Source of the DNA: Georgenia sp.
Lineage (GTDB): Bacteria; Actinomycetota; Actinomycetes; Actinomycetales; Actinomycetaceae
DNA length: 10,053 bases
Direction: 5' to 3'
Assembly (NCBI GenBank): GCA_027322565.1
Contig: DAHVRG010000153.1
Span: 1 to 10,053, forward strand
Shown here: positions 1-6,272 of the stretch, piece after piece
How positions within the stretch are numbered: position 1 is the first letter of the stretch
Layout: the number at the start of each line of letters is the position of its first letter
Translations under genes and position numbers: made by a program
The notes under the pieces: model-generated
The model's input: the letters and a program-made list of their open reading frames with translations, nothing else
What the model was told of the DNA's origin: nothing
The model's database searches: none

Positions 1-1705
1 CGCCCGCAGTGGCCGGCTGCTCGGCGTACACGTGACCGGCACCGTCGCCCACGGCAGCGGCGACGCCTGGTCGATCGCGATCTCGGACGGCGAGGGTGCC
101 GTGACCCGCGACCTCGCCCAGGTCTCGGGAGAGGAGGAGAGCGCGCTCGCCGCGTGGCTCGCCGACGCCGACGCGCCTAAGGCTCTGCACGAGGCGAAGG
201 ACGCCTGGCACCGGCTCGACGGTCGCGGGCTTCCGCTGGCCGGCGTCGCCTTCGACACCGCGATCGCCGCCTACCTGTGCCGCCCCGACCAGCGCCGGTA
301 CGACCTGTCCGACCTCTCCGTGCGGCACCTGCGCCGCGAGCTCGAGGCGGAGGAGGACTCCGCCGGGCAGGGGATGCTCGTGCTCGACGAGGGCAGTGCC
401 GGGCGCCAGGCCGGGGTCCGTGCCGCGGCGGTGCGGGACCTCGCCACCGTCCTCCAGGGCGAGCTGGAGGACCGCGGTGCCGGTCGCCTCCTCGCCGACC
501 TCGAGCTCCCCGTACTCAACGTGCTGGCACGCATGGAGCGGGCCGGCATCGCCGCGGACCTCGAGTACCTCGGCGAGCTCGAGCGCCGCTTCGGCGCCGC
601 CGTGGACGACGCCGCGGCCCGGGCCTACGAGGTCATCGGACACGAGGTCAACCTCTCCTCCCCGAAGCAGCTCCAGGAGGTCCTCTTCGGCGAGCTCGAC
701 ATGCCGAAGACGAAGCGGACGAAGACCGGCTACACCACCGACGCCGACGCCCTGGCCGACCTCTACGCCAAGACGGAGCACCCCTTCCTCGCGCACCTGC
801 TCGCGCACCGCGACGCCATCCGGCTGCGGCAGACGGTCGAGGGCCTGCTGCGCTCGGTCGCGCCGGACGGCCGAATCCACACGACCTTCCACCAGACGAT
901 CGCAGCCACGGGTCGGCTCAGCTCGACCGACCCCAACCTGCAGAACATCCCGGTCCGCACCGAGGAGGGGCAGCGGATCCGGCGGGGCTTCGTCGTCGGG
1001 GAGGGGTACGCGACCCTCATGACGGCCGACTACTCCCAGATCGAGATGCGGATCATGGCGCACCTGTCCGGGGACCCCGGGCTCATCGAGGCCTTCCGCA
1101 CCGGGGAGGACCTCCACTCCTACGTCGGCTCACGCGTCTTCGAGGTCCCCACCGACGAGGTCACCAGCGCGATGCGGGCCAAGATCAAGGCGATGAGCTA
1201 CGGGCTGGCCTACGGGCTGTCGGCCTTCGGGCTCTCTCGCCAGCTGCGCATCGAGGTGGGTGAGGCGCGCACCCTCATGGAGGACTACTTCGAACGCTTC
1301 GGCGGGGTGCGGGACTACCTGTCCGGCGTGGTCGAGGAGGCCCGCCGCACCGGGTACACCGAGACGATCATGGGTCGGCGCCGATACCTGCCCGACCTCA
1401 CGAGCGACAACCGGCAGCGCCGCGACATGGCCGAGCGGATGGCGCTCAACGCCCCGATCCAGGGCAGCGCCGCCGATATCATCAAGGTGGCGATGGTCGA
1501 CGTCGACCGCGCGCTGACAGAGGCCGGGCTGCGGTCCCGGCTGCTCCTCCAGGTGCACGACGAGCTCGTGCTCGAGGTGGCATCCGGTGAGGAGCAGACC
1601 GTCGAGGAGCTCGTGCGCGAGCACATGGCCGCGGCAGCCGAGCTCCAGGTCCCGCTCGACGTCTCCGTCGGTCACGGCCGCTCCTGGCACGAGGCCGCCC
1701 ACTGA
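1..1705 (+). CDS. polA: DNA polymerase I, C-terminal part (5' end outside window)
   Basis: Repair and Okazaki-fragment polymerase acting in the cytoplasm. The frame is open from the first bases (first full codon at 2), so the 5'-nuclease domain and start codon lie upstream; the GTG at 32 is internal. Nucleotides 2 to about 480 encode a 3'-5' exonuclease-like fold in which the carboxylates expected from E. coli Pol I (D355/E357, D424, D501) are not recognisable, so proofreading is probably absent, as in mycobacterial PolA. The polymerase domain is complete: the TGRLSSTDPNLQNIP region (about 909-953), motif A DYSQIEMRIMAHLSGD with catalytic Asp at 1028-1030, O-helix RAKIKAMSYGLAYG (1175-1216), and motif C QVHDE (1550-1564) with catalytic Asp at 1559-1561. 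The O-helix has Tyr (1199-1201) where E. coli has Phe762. It ends 19 bp before the convergent methyltransferase stop, and I see no clear terminator between them. Identity is near certain. Confidence 0.98.
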   Translation, partial: ARSGRLLGVHVTGTVAHGSGDAWSIAISDGEGAVTRDLAQVSGEEESALAAWLADADAPKALHEAKDAWHRLDGRGLPLAGVAFDTAIAAYLCRPDQRRYDLSDLSVRHLRRELEAEEDSAGQGMLVLDEGSAGRQAGVRAAAVRDLATVLQGELEDRGAGRLLADLELPVLNVLARMERAGIAADLEYLGELERRFGAAVDDAAARAYEVIGHEVNLSSPKQLQEVLFGELDMPKTKRTKTGYTTDADALADLYAKTEHPFLAHLLAHRDAIRLRQTVEGLLRSVAPDGRIHTTFHQTIAATGRLSSTDPNLQNIPVRTEEGQRIRRGFVVGEGYATLMTADYSQIEMRIMAHLSGDPGLIEAFRTGEDLHSYVGSRVFEVPTDEVTSAMRAKIKAMSYGLAYGLSAFGLSRQLRIEVGEARTLMEDYFERFGGVRDYLSGVVEEARRTGYTETIMGRRRYLPDLTSDNRQRRDMAERMALNAPIQGSAADIIKVAMVDVDRALTEAGLRSRLLLQVHDELVLEVASGEEQTVEELVREHMAAAAELQVPLDVSVGHGRSWHEAAH

Positions 1706-1724
1706 GCTCCCGGGGGTCGGTGCG

Positions 1725-2519
1725 TCAGTCGGGCCGGTGGGTGAGGAAGATCGCCGTGCCCGGCACGTAGCGGCCACGCATCGGCCCCCACCCGCCCCAC
1801 ACCTGCTCGTTGCCCTCCTGCCACTCCGGCTCGACGACGTCGTCCACGACGAGGCCGGCCGCCGTCACCTCCCGGACGTGGTCGCCGAACGTCCGGTGGT
1901 ACTCCGCGTAGAGCGGGGCCCCGGCATCGTCCGTCTCGACGTACGGGGTGCGGTCGAAGTACGAGCGCAGCACCCGCATCCCGTGCGGGGTCGGGTCGTC
2001 GGGGAACATCCACCGCACCGGGTGGACGACGGCGAACACCCACCGGCCGCCCGGCCGGAGCACCCGCGCGACCTCACGGTGCACCCGGACGGCGTCCGGG
2101 ACGAACGCGATCGCACCGAACGACGTGAAGGCGACGTCCACGCTCCGGTCGCCGAGCGGAAGGGCGCGTGCGTCCGCGACCACCGCCGGCACCCGGCGTC
2201 CGGTGCGGCGGTCCAGCTCCGCGGACTGGGCGACCATCCCGGGGGCCACATCGGTGGCGAGTACGTCCGCACCACGCCCGACCAGCCACCGCGAGCACTG
2301 GGCCGCGCCGGCCCCCACCTCCAGCACCCGCCGGCCGGTGACGTCCCCGAGCAGCCCGGCCTCCTCCTCCCGGAGGCCCTCCGGGCACCAGCGGAAGTCC
2401 GCGTCGCCGAGGAACGCCCCGTGCTCGTCGAGGTACTCCTCGGCGTTCGCGCTCCACCACCGCCCGTTCGCCCGGGCCGCCGCAGCGGCGTCGACGTCCC
2501 AGAACCCAGCACGTGCCAT
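1725..2519 (-). CDS. Class I SAM-dependent methyltransferase (Methyltransf_11 type)
   Basis: A 264-residue soluble protein with a Rossmann-like methyltransferase core. Motif I is VLEVGAGAAQCSRWL (65-79), followed by an acidic residue at Asp90 (VLATDVAPGM) expected to bind the SAM ribose, VADARALPL (114-122), DVAFTSFGAIAF (128-139) and LRPGGRWVF (154-162). The N-terminal 50 residues are rich in Trp and acidic residues, and the C-terminal 70 include a Trp-rich stretch (WQEGNEQVWGGWG); these probably form the substrate pocket. The substrate cannot be told. The start at 2519 is chosen because AGGA lies 7 nt upstream; the frame stays open to 2810 but that extension runs over pfkA and looks non-coding. 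It is convergent with polA and divergent from pfkA, so it is its own transcription unit. Small-molecule methylation is more likely than nucleic-acid methylation from the motif set, but this is an inference. Confidence 0.9.
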   Translation of the reverse strand: MARAGFWDVDAAAAARANGRWWSANAEEYLDEHGAFLGDADFRWCPEGLREEEAGLLGDVTGRRVLEVGAGAAQCSRWLVGRGADVLATDVAPGMVAQSAELDRRTGRRVPAVVADARALPLGDRSVDVAFTSFGAIAFVPDAVRVHREVARVLRPGGRWVFAVVHPVRWMFPDDPTPHGMRVLRSYFDRTPYVETDDAGAPLYAEYHRTFGDHVREVTAAGLVVDDVVEPEWQEGNEQVWGGWGPMRGRYVPGTAIFLTHRPD

Positions 2520-2530
2520 GCCCCCATCCT

Positions 2531-2564
2531 GCCCCGGCGGCCGGGACCTCCGTCGCGCCGGGGC
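2531..2564. repeat. 9-bp perfect inverted repeat in the methyltransferase/pfkA divergent region
   Basis: Arms GCCCCGGCG (2531-2539) and CGCCGGGGC (2556-2564) are separated by 16 nt. On the minus strand this would be a hairpin in the methyltransferase leader, ending directly before its AGGA ribosome-binding site (2527-2530). It could be an operator, an mRNA structure or a chance product of high GC. Confidence 0.4.
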
Positions 2565-2579
2565 GGCCCGCGCCGGCGT

Positions 2580-2585
2580 TAGGCT
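2580..2585 (+). promoter_or_regulatory. Candidate -10 box of pfkA (TAGGCT)
   Basis: TAGGCT fits the TANNNT actinobacterial -10 consensus and lies 43 nt before the pfkA GTG, in an otherwise nearly AT-free divergent region of 103 bp. No convincing -35 is seen about 17 bp upstream. The predicted transcript start near 2592 would leave a leader of about 30 nt carrying the ribosome-binding site. No matching -10 was found for the methyltransferase on the other strand. Confidence 0.4.
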
Positions 2586-2611
2586 GGATCCCGGCCCCGC
2601 AACCCAGCTCG

Positions 2612-2618
2612 AAGGAGG
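2612..2618 (+). promoter_or_regulatory. Ribosome-binding site of pfkA (AAGGAGG)
   Basis: A full-length Shine-Dalgarno match, AAGGAGG, ends 4 nt before the GTG at 2623. It decides the start codon, since the frame is open far upstream across the methyltransferase gene. The spacing is slightly short. Confidence 0.8.
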
Positions 2619-2622
2619 CGCA

Positions 2623-3648
2623 GTGCGCATCGGACTGCTCACCGGCGGCGGAGACTGTCCCGGCCTCAACGCCGCGATCCGGGCAGTGGTGAAGCACGGC
2701 CTCGGCGAGTACGGCCACACCGTCATCGGCTTCCGCAACGGCTGGAAGGGCGTCGCCGAGGGGGACGTGCAGCACCTCACCCGGAACGACATCCGGGGGG
2801 TGCTCGACACCGGCGGGACGCTCCTCGGGACGGCGCGTTACCACCCGCACAGCGTCGAGGGCGGGCTGGAGGCGGTCCACACCACCCTCGCCGCCGAGCG
2901 CATTGACGCCCTCATCTGCATCGGCGGGGACGGCACGCTCCACGCGGCGAGCAAGGTCGCCGAGACCGGCGTCCAGATCGCCGCCATCCCGAAGACGATC
3001 GACAACGACGTCGCCGGCACCGACCGCTCCATCGGCTTCGACACCGCAGTGCACATCGCCACGGAGGCGATCGACCGGATCCACACGACGGCGGAGAGCC
3101 ACAACCGGGTCATGGTCGTCGAGCTCATGGGCCGGGAGGCGGGCTGGATCGCCGTCCAGGCCGGCATCGCCGGGGGAGCGGAGGTCGTGCTCACCCCCGA
3201 GGAACCCTTCGACATCGACGAGGTCACCCGACGGCTGCGGCACCGGCACCGGGCGCACGCCTCCTTCTCCATCGTCGTCGTCGCCGAGGGGGCCGTCCCG
3301 GCCGAGGGCACCGCGATGGAGTGGGAGACGAAGTACGGCGGCTACGGCGAGATCGTCTCCGGTGCGGTGAGTGAGGCGGTCGCCACGGAGATCCGGCGGC
3401 GCACCGGCTTCGACACCCGGGTCACCGTCCTCGGCCACGTGCAGCGCGGCGGCACCCCGCTGCCCTCCGACCGCATCCTCGGCTCCCGGTTCGGGGTGGC
3501 CGCCGTGGACGCCCTCGCACAGGGACGGACGAACGTCATGACGGCGCTACGCGGCGAGGACGTCGTCCTCGTCCCGCTCGAGGAGGTCGCCGGCCGGGAG
3601 AAGCGGGTGCCGTCGGAGCTCATCCGGGTCGCCAACACCCTCGCGTGA
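2623..3648 (+). CDS. pfkA: 6-phosphofructokinase, actinobacterial (group III) type
   Basis: Phosphorylates fructose 6-phosphate to fructose 1,6-bisphosphate in glycolysis, in the cytoplasm. The product has 341 residues, GTG start. Motifs in order: TGGGDCPGLN (7-16), GGDGT with Gly104, PKTIDND with Lys124 and catalytic Asp127, MGR (169-171), Glu222, and RVTVLGHVQRGG with Arg266, His272 and Arg275. Numbering equals E. coli PfkA up to Glu222; the R-H-R cluster is then shifted by 23 residues, a longer form typical of actinobacterial enzymes. Gly at 104 is the ATP-type residue (PPi enzymes usually carry Asp), whereas Lys at 124 is the PPi-type residue. This mixed pair is what I know from the Streptomyces coelicolor ATP-PFK group, so ATP use is predicted but PPi use cannot be excluded by sequence alone. 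It has its own strong ribosome-binding site and sits alone between the divergent methyltransferase and rpsA. Confidence 0.96.
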   Translation: MRIGLLTGGGDCPGLNAAIRAVVKHGLGEYGHTVIGFRNGWKGVAEGDVQHLTRNDIRGVLDTGGTLLGTARYHPHSVEGGLEAVHTTLAAERIDALICIGGDGTLHAASKVAETGVQIAAIPKTIDNDVAGTDRSIGFDTAVHIATEAIDRIHTTAESHNRVMVVELMGREAGWIAVQAGIAGGAEVVLTPEEPFDIDEVTRRLRHRHRAHASFSIVVVAEGAVPAEGTAMEWETKYGGYGEIVSGAVSEAVATEIRRRTGFDTRVTVLGHVQRGGTPLPSDRILGSRFGVAAVDALAQGRTNVMTALRGEDVVLVPLEEVAGREKRVPSELIRVANTLA

Positions 3649-3672
3649 GCCTCGTCACGATCACCGCCCGTG

Positions 3673-3687
3673 GCGCCGCCCGGGCGC
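3673..3687 (+). terminator. Weak candidate terminator after pfkA
   Basis: GCGCC (3673-3677) and GGCGC (3683-3687) can form a 5-bp all-GC stem with a 5-nt loop, 25 nt after the pfkA stop and followed by a pyrimidine-rich, partly T-rich stretch (3689-3700). The stem is short, so this is tentative. Confidence 0.3.
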
Positions 3688-3695
3688 ATTCCTTC

Positions 3696-3724
3696 TTGTC
3701 CCGGACCCGGGCGGTCAGTAGACT
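3696..3724 (+). promoter_or_regulatory. Putative SigA-type promoter of rpsA
   Basis: TTGTCC (3696-3701) and TAGACT (3719-3724) are separated by exactly 17 bp, and each matches 4 of 6 bases of the -35 and -10 consensus. Transcription would start near 3731, leaving a leader of about 130 nt before the rpsA ATG. This is the best complete promoter in the window and fits a highly expressed ribosomal protein gene. Confidence 0.6.
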
Positions 3725-3770
3725 CGCGCACGGTGACGTGTGCTCGCGGCCGGCGACACCTTGGCGTGGA

Positions 3771-3843
3771 CGGACAGTTCCGCTGTGCGTGTGGTGGTCG
3801 CGGTAGGCGCCCCAACATCCATATCCGCACTATTCCCTGTCCG
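3771..3843 (+). promoter_or_regulatory. Possible folded 5' leader of rpsA
   Basis: Within the untranslated leader, CGGACAG (3771-3777) is exactly complementary to CTGTCCG (3837-3843), with a nested GTGCG (3785-3789) / CGCAC (3826-3830) pair inside. The outer stem closes 19 nt before the ATG and just before the GGAG at 3848. A 7-bp match in a leader of this size is not rare by chance, so it is a candidate only. Confidence 0.25.
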
Positions 3844-3847
3844 CATC

Positions 3848-3851
3848 GGAG
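3848..3851 (+). promoter_or_regulatory. Weak ribosome-binding site of rpsA (GGAG)
   Basis: GGAG lies 11 nt before the ATG at 3863, farther than usual. No better Shine-Dalgarno sequence is near, so initiation may depend partly on other features. Confidence 0.45.
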
Positions 3852-3862
3852 TCCGTAACTCT

Positions 3863-5329
3863 ATGACCATCACCACGCCCGCTCAGCCGAGCGCCCCGCA
3901 GGTCGCCATCAACGACATCGGCTCGGCCGAGGAGCTCCTCGCTGCCATCGACGAGACCATCAAGTACTTCAACGATGGCGACATCGTCGAGGGCACCGTC
4001 GTCAAGGTCGACCGGGACGAGGTTCTCCTCGACATCGGCTACAAGACCGAGGGCGTCATCCTTTCCCGCGAGCTGTCGATCAAGCACGACGTCGACCCCG
4101 ACGAGGTCGTCGCCGTCGGTGACAAGATCGAGGCCCTCGTCCTCCAGAAGGAGGACAAGGAGGGCCGGCTGCTGCTGTCCAAGAAGCGCGCCCAGTACGA
4201 GCGGGCTTGGGGCACCATCGAGAAGATCAAGGAGGAGGACGGCGTCGTCACCGGCACCGTCATCGAGGTCGTCAAGGGTGGCCTCATCCTCGACATCGGC
4301 CTGCGTGGCTTCCTCCCCGCCTCGCTCGTCGAGATGCGCCGCGTCCGCGACCTCCAGCCCTACGTGGGCCGTGAGCTCGAGGCGAAGATCATCGAGCTCG
4401 ACAAGAACCGCAACAACGTCGTCCTCTCGCGCCGCGCCTGGCTCGAGCAGACCCAGTCCGAGGTGCGCTCGACCTTCCTGCAGACGCTGCAGAAGGGCCA
4501 GGTCCGCCAGGGTGTCGTCTCCTCGATCGTCAACTTCGGTGCGTTCGTGGACCTCGGCGGCGTCGACGGCCTCGTCCACGTCTCCGAGCTGTCCTGGAAG
4601 CACATCGACCACCCGAGCGAGATCGTCGAGGTCGGCCAGGAGGTCACCGTCGAGGTGCTCGACGTCGACATGGACCGCGAGCGCGTCTCCCTGTCGCTGA
4701 AGGCCACCCAGGAGGACCCGTGGCAGGCCTTCGCCCGCACCCACGCCATCGGGCAGGTCGTGCCGGGCAAGGTCACCAAGCTCGTCCCCTTCGGCGCCTT
4801 CGTGCGTGTCGAGGACGGCATCGAGGGCCTGGTCCACATCTCCGAGCTGGCCGTGCGCCACGTCGAGGTGCCGGAGCAGGTCGCCAAGGTCGGTGACGAG
4901 GTCTTCGTCAAGGTCATCGACATCGACCTCGACCGCCGCCGCATCTCCCTGTCGCTGAAGCAGGCGAACGAGGGCGTCGACCCGAACAGCGACGACTTCG
5001 ACCCGTCGCTGTACGGCATGGCCGCGGAGTACGACGAGCAGGGCAACTACAAGTACCCCGAGGGCTTCGACCCGGAGACCAACGAGTGGCTCGAGGGCTA
5101 CGAGGCCCAGCGGGAGGCCTGGGAGGCGCAGTACGCCGAGGCCCACGCCCGCTGGGAGGCCCACAAGCGGCAGGTCGCCGCCGCGATCGAGGCCGACATC
5201 GAGGCCGCCGGGGGCAGCGCGCCCACGGGCGGTGCCACCACCTACACCTCGGCCCCGGCCGAGGCCACCGGCACGCTCGCCTCGGACGAGGCGCTCGCCG
5301 CGCTGCGGGAGAAGCTCACCGGCAACTGA
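3863..5329 (+). CDS. rpsA: 30S ribosomal protein S1
   Basis: Binds mRNA on the small ribosomal subunit. The product has 488 residues, the usual size in actinobacteria. Four S1 (OB-fold) domains are visible at about 37-108, 125-192, 209-281 and 296-367; the last two have the classical NFGAFVDLGGVDGLVHVSEL and PFGAFVRVEDGIEGLVHISE signatures, while the first two are more diverged. A tail follows (368-488) with the conserved actinobacterial DEQGNYKYPEGFDPETNEWL segment, a charged Trp/Ala-rich helix (411-448), a low-complexity Ala/Thr/Pro linker and an end of the type SDEALAALREKL, as in mycobacterial RpsA. The start at 3863 (MTITTP) fits the family; a GTG at 3740 in the same frame would add 41 residues unlike known S1 N-termini. 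It has its own promoter and a strong terminator, so it is probably monocistronic. Confidence 0.98.
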   Translation: MTITTPAQPSAPQVAINDIGSAEELLAAIDETIKYFNDGDIVEGTVVKVDRDEVLLDIGYKTEGVILSRELSIKHDVDPDEVVAVGDKIEALVLQKEDKEGRLLLSKKRAQYERAWGTIEKIKEEDGVVTGTVIEVVKGGLILDIGLRGFLPASLVEMRRVRDLQPYVGRELEAKIIELDKNRNNVVLSRRAWLEQTQSEVRSTFLQTLQKGQVRQGVVSSIVNFGAFVDLGGVDGLVHVSELSWKHIDHPSEIVEVGQEVTVEVLDVDMDRERVSLSLKATQEDPWQAFARTHAIGQVVPGKVTKLVPFGAFVRVEDGIEGLVHISELAVRHVEVPEQVAKVGDEVFVKVIDIDLDRRRISLSLKQANEGVDPNSDDFDPSLYGMAAEYDEQGNYKYPEGFDPETNEWLEGYEAQREAWEAQYAEAHARWEAHKRQVAAAIEADIEAAGGSAPTGGATTYTSAPAEATGTLASDEALAALREKLTGN

Positions 5330-5341
5330 CCGGGACGCATC

Positions 5342-5386
5342 GATGACGAGGCCCACCACCCGCACCGGGTGGTGGGCCTCGTCGTT
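5342..5386 (+). terminator. Strong hairpin terminator of rpsA
   Basis: GACGAGGCCCACCACCCG (5345-5362) pairs perfectly over 18 bp with 5366-5383 around a CAC loop; two G-U pairs and one A-U pair extend it outward to 5342/5386. It begins 12 nt after the rpsA stop. The downstream side has only a short T run (GTTCCC), so it is a U-poor intrinsic terminator of the kind often seen in GC-rich actinobacteria. Confidence 0.88.
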
Positions 5387-5432
5387 CCCGTGCCTGTGAC
5401 GAGCCTCATCACGCCGACGCTTGAGCAGCGGT

Positions 5433-5438
5433 TATGGT
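5433..5438 (+). promoter_or_regulatory. Candidate -10 box for a leaderless transcript of the reductase gene
   Basis: TATGGT lies 6 nt before the ATG at 5445, so transcription would begin at or next to the start codon. No Shine-Dalgarno sequence and no good -35 are seen, and no iron-box (DtxR/IdeR type) sequence overlaps it. It sits between the rpsA terminator and the gene, where a promoter is required. Confidence 0.45.
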
Positions 5439-5444
5439 CGCTGG

Positions 5445-6272
5445 ATGAGCACCGTTTCCTCGACCATCCGCCAGGAGCGGGTCCGCCACGACTTCGCCCT
5501 GCGTGAGATGACCGTGACCGCCTGGCGGGACCTCACGCCCCGCATCCGCCGGGTCACCCTCGCCGGCCCGATGGAGGGGTTCACCAGCCTGGGCCCCGGT
5601 GATCACGTCAAGGTGTTCTTCCCGAACCCGAGCACCGGCGTGCTCAACGCCCCGCGGCTCGTCGACGGCCGCCTGGAGCGCCCCGCTGGGGAAGTGATCG
5701 CCCGTGACTACACCCCGCTGGTGAACGCGGACGGTGCGCTCGAGCTCGACGTCGTCATCCACGGCGACGCCGGCCCGGCCTCGGCCTGGGCGACGAACGT
5801 CTCCGAGGGGGCACAGATCGTCGTCGCCGGCCCCCGCGGGTCCAAGCTGCCGCCGGAGGGTGCCGACTGGTACGTCCTCGCCGGTGACGAGACCGCGCTG
5901 CCCGCCATCTCCCGCTGGCTGCGCCTCCTCCCGGAGGACGCCGACGTCACGGTGCTCGCCGAGGTGCAGGACGCAGACGACGAGGCCTACCTCGGCGCCC
6001 TGGACAGCCCGCACCAGGTCACCTACCTGCACCGCGGCTCGGCGGAGCCGGGGACGACCACCCTCATCGCCGACGCCGTCCGGGCGCTGCCCAGCAAGGA
6101 CGGTGCCGGGTTCTGGTGGCTGGCGGGCGAGGCCCAGTCCCTCGTCCCGGCCCGTCGCTACCTGCGCCGCGAGCTCGGTCTCGACCAGGCCGCCGTCGAC
6201 TGCAGCGGCTACTGGAAGCGCGGAACGCCCGAGCACGACCACCACGCTCCGGTGGACCCGTCAGACCCGTGA
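5445..6272 (+). CDS. Siderophore-interacting protein (FAD/NAD(P)H ferric-siderophore reductase family)
   Basis: Members of this family (ViuB/YqjH type) release iron from ferric siderophores by reduction in the cytoplasm. The product has 275 residues. The FAD-binding barrel covers about 19-118 and includes GDHVKVFFP (52-60), the flavin motif RDYTPL (87-92) and HGDAGPASAWA (106-116). The NAD(P)H-binding half follows with AGDETALPAISRWL (146-159) and WWLAGEAQSLVPARRYLR, and ends in the family signature GYWKRG. The last 20 residues are His/Asp/Pro-rich. The start at 5445 is preferred to TTG at 5421 because of the TATGGT box 6 nt upstream and because family members begin close to this point. There is no transporter or siderophore gene nearby. 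Its stop overlaps the pcp start (GTGA), so the two are probably co-translated. Confidence 0.93.
   Translation: MSTVSSTIRQERVRHDFALREMTVTAWRDLTPRIRRVTLAGPMEGFTSLGPGDHVKVFFPNPSTGVLNAPRLVDGRLERPAGEVIARDYTPLVNADGALELDVVIHGDAGPASAWATNVSEGAQIVVAGPRGSKLPPEGADWYVLAGDETALPAISRWLRLLPEDADVTVLAEVQDADDEAYLGALDSPHQVTYLHRGSAEPGTTTLIADAVRALPSKDGAGFWWLAGEAQSLVPARRYLRRELGLDQAAVDCSGYWKRGTPEHDHHAPVDPSDP

Noticed and set aside
1703..1730. Terminator between polA and the convergent methyltransferase
   Set aside because: The 19-bp gap holds no convincing stem-loop.
2520..2810. N-terminal extension of the methyltransferase to 2810
   Set aside because: It would overlap pfkA by almost 190 bp, and the family-like protein begins at 2519 behind an AGGA site.
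2074..3438. Minus-strand open frame of 454 codons spanning pfkA and part of the methyltransferase
   Set aside because: It is out of frame with the methyltransferase, repeats the GC-driven composition of an antisense frame and shows no domain.
3740..3862. GTG at 3740 as rpsA start
   Set aside because: The added residues do not resemble S1 N-termini, and the predicted promoter places this region in the untranslated leader.
3830..5365. Minus-strand open frame of 511 codons opposite rpsA
   Set aside because: It mirrors rpsA codon bias, is dominated by Leu/Asp/Val, has no family resemblance or ribosome-binding site, and runs through the rpsA terminator.
5421..5444. TTG at 5421 as start of the siderophore reductase
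   Set aside because: It has no ribosome-binding site, and the TATGGT box at 5433 points to the ATG at 5445.
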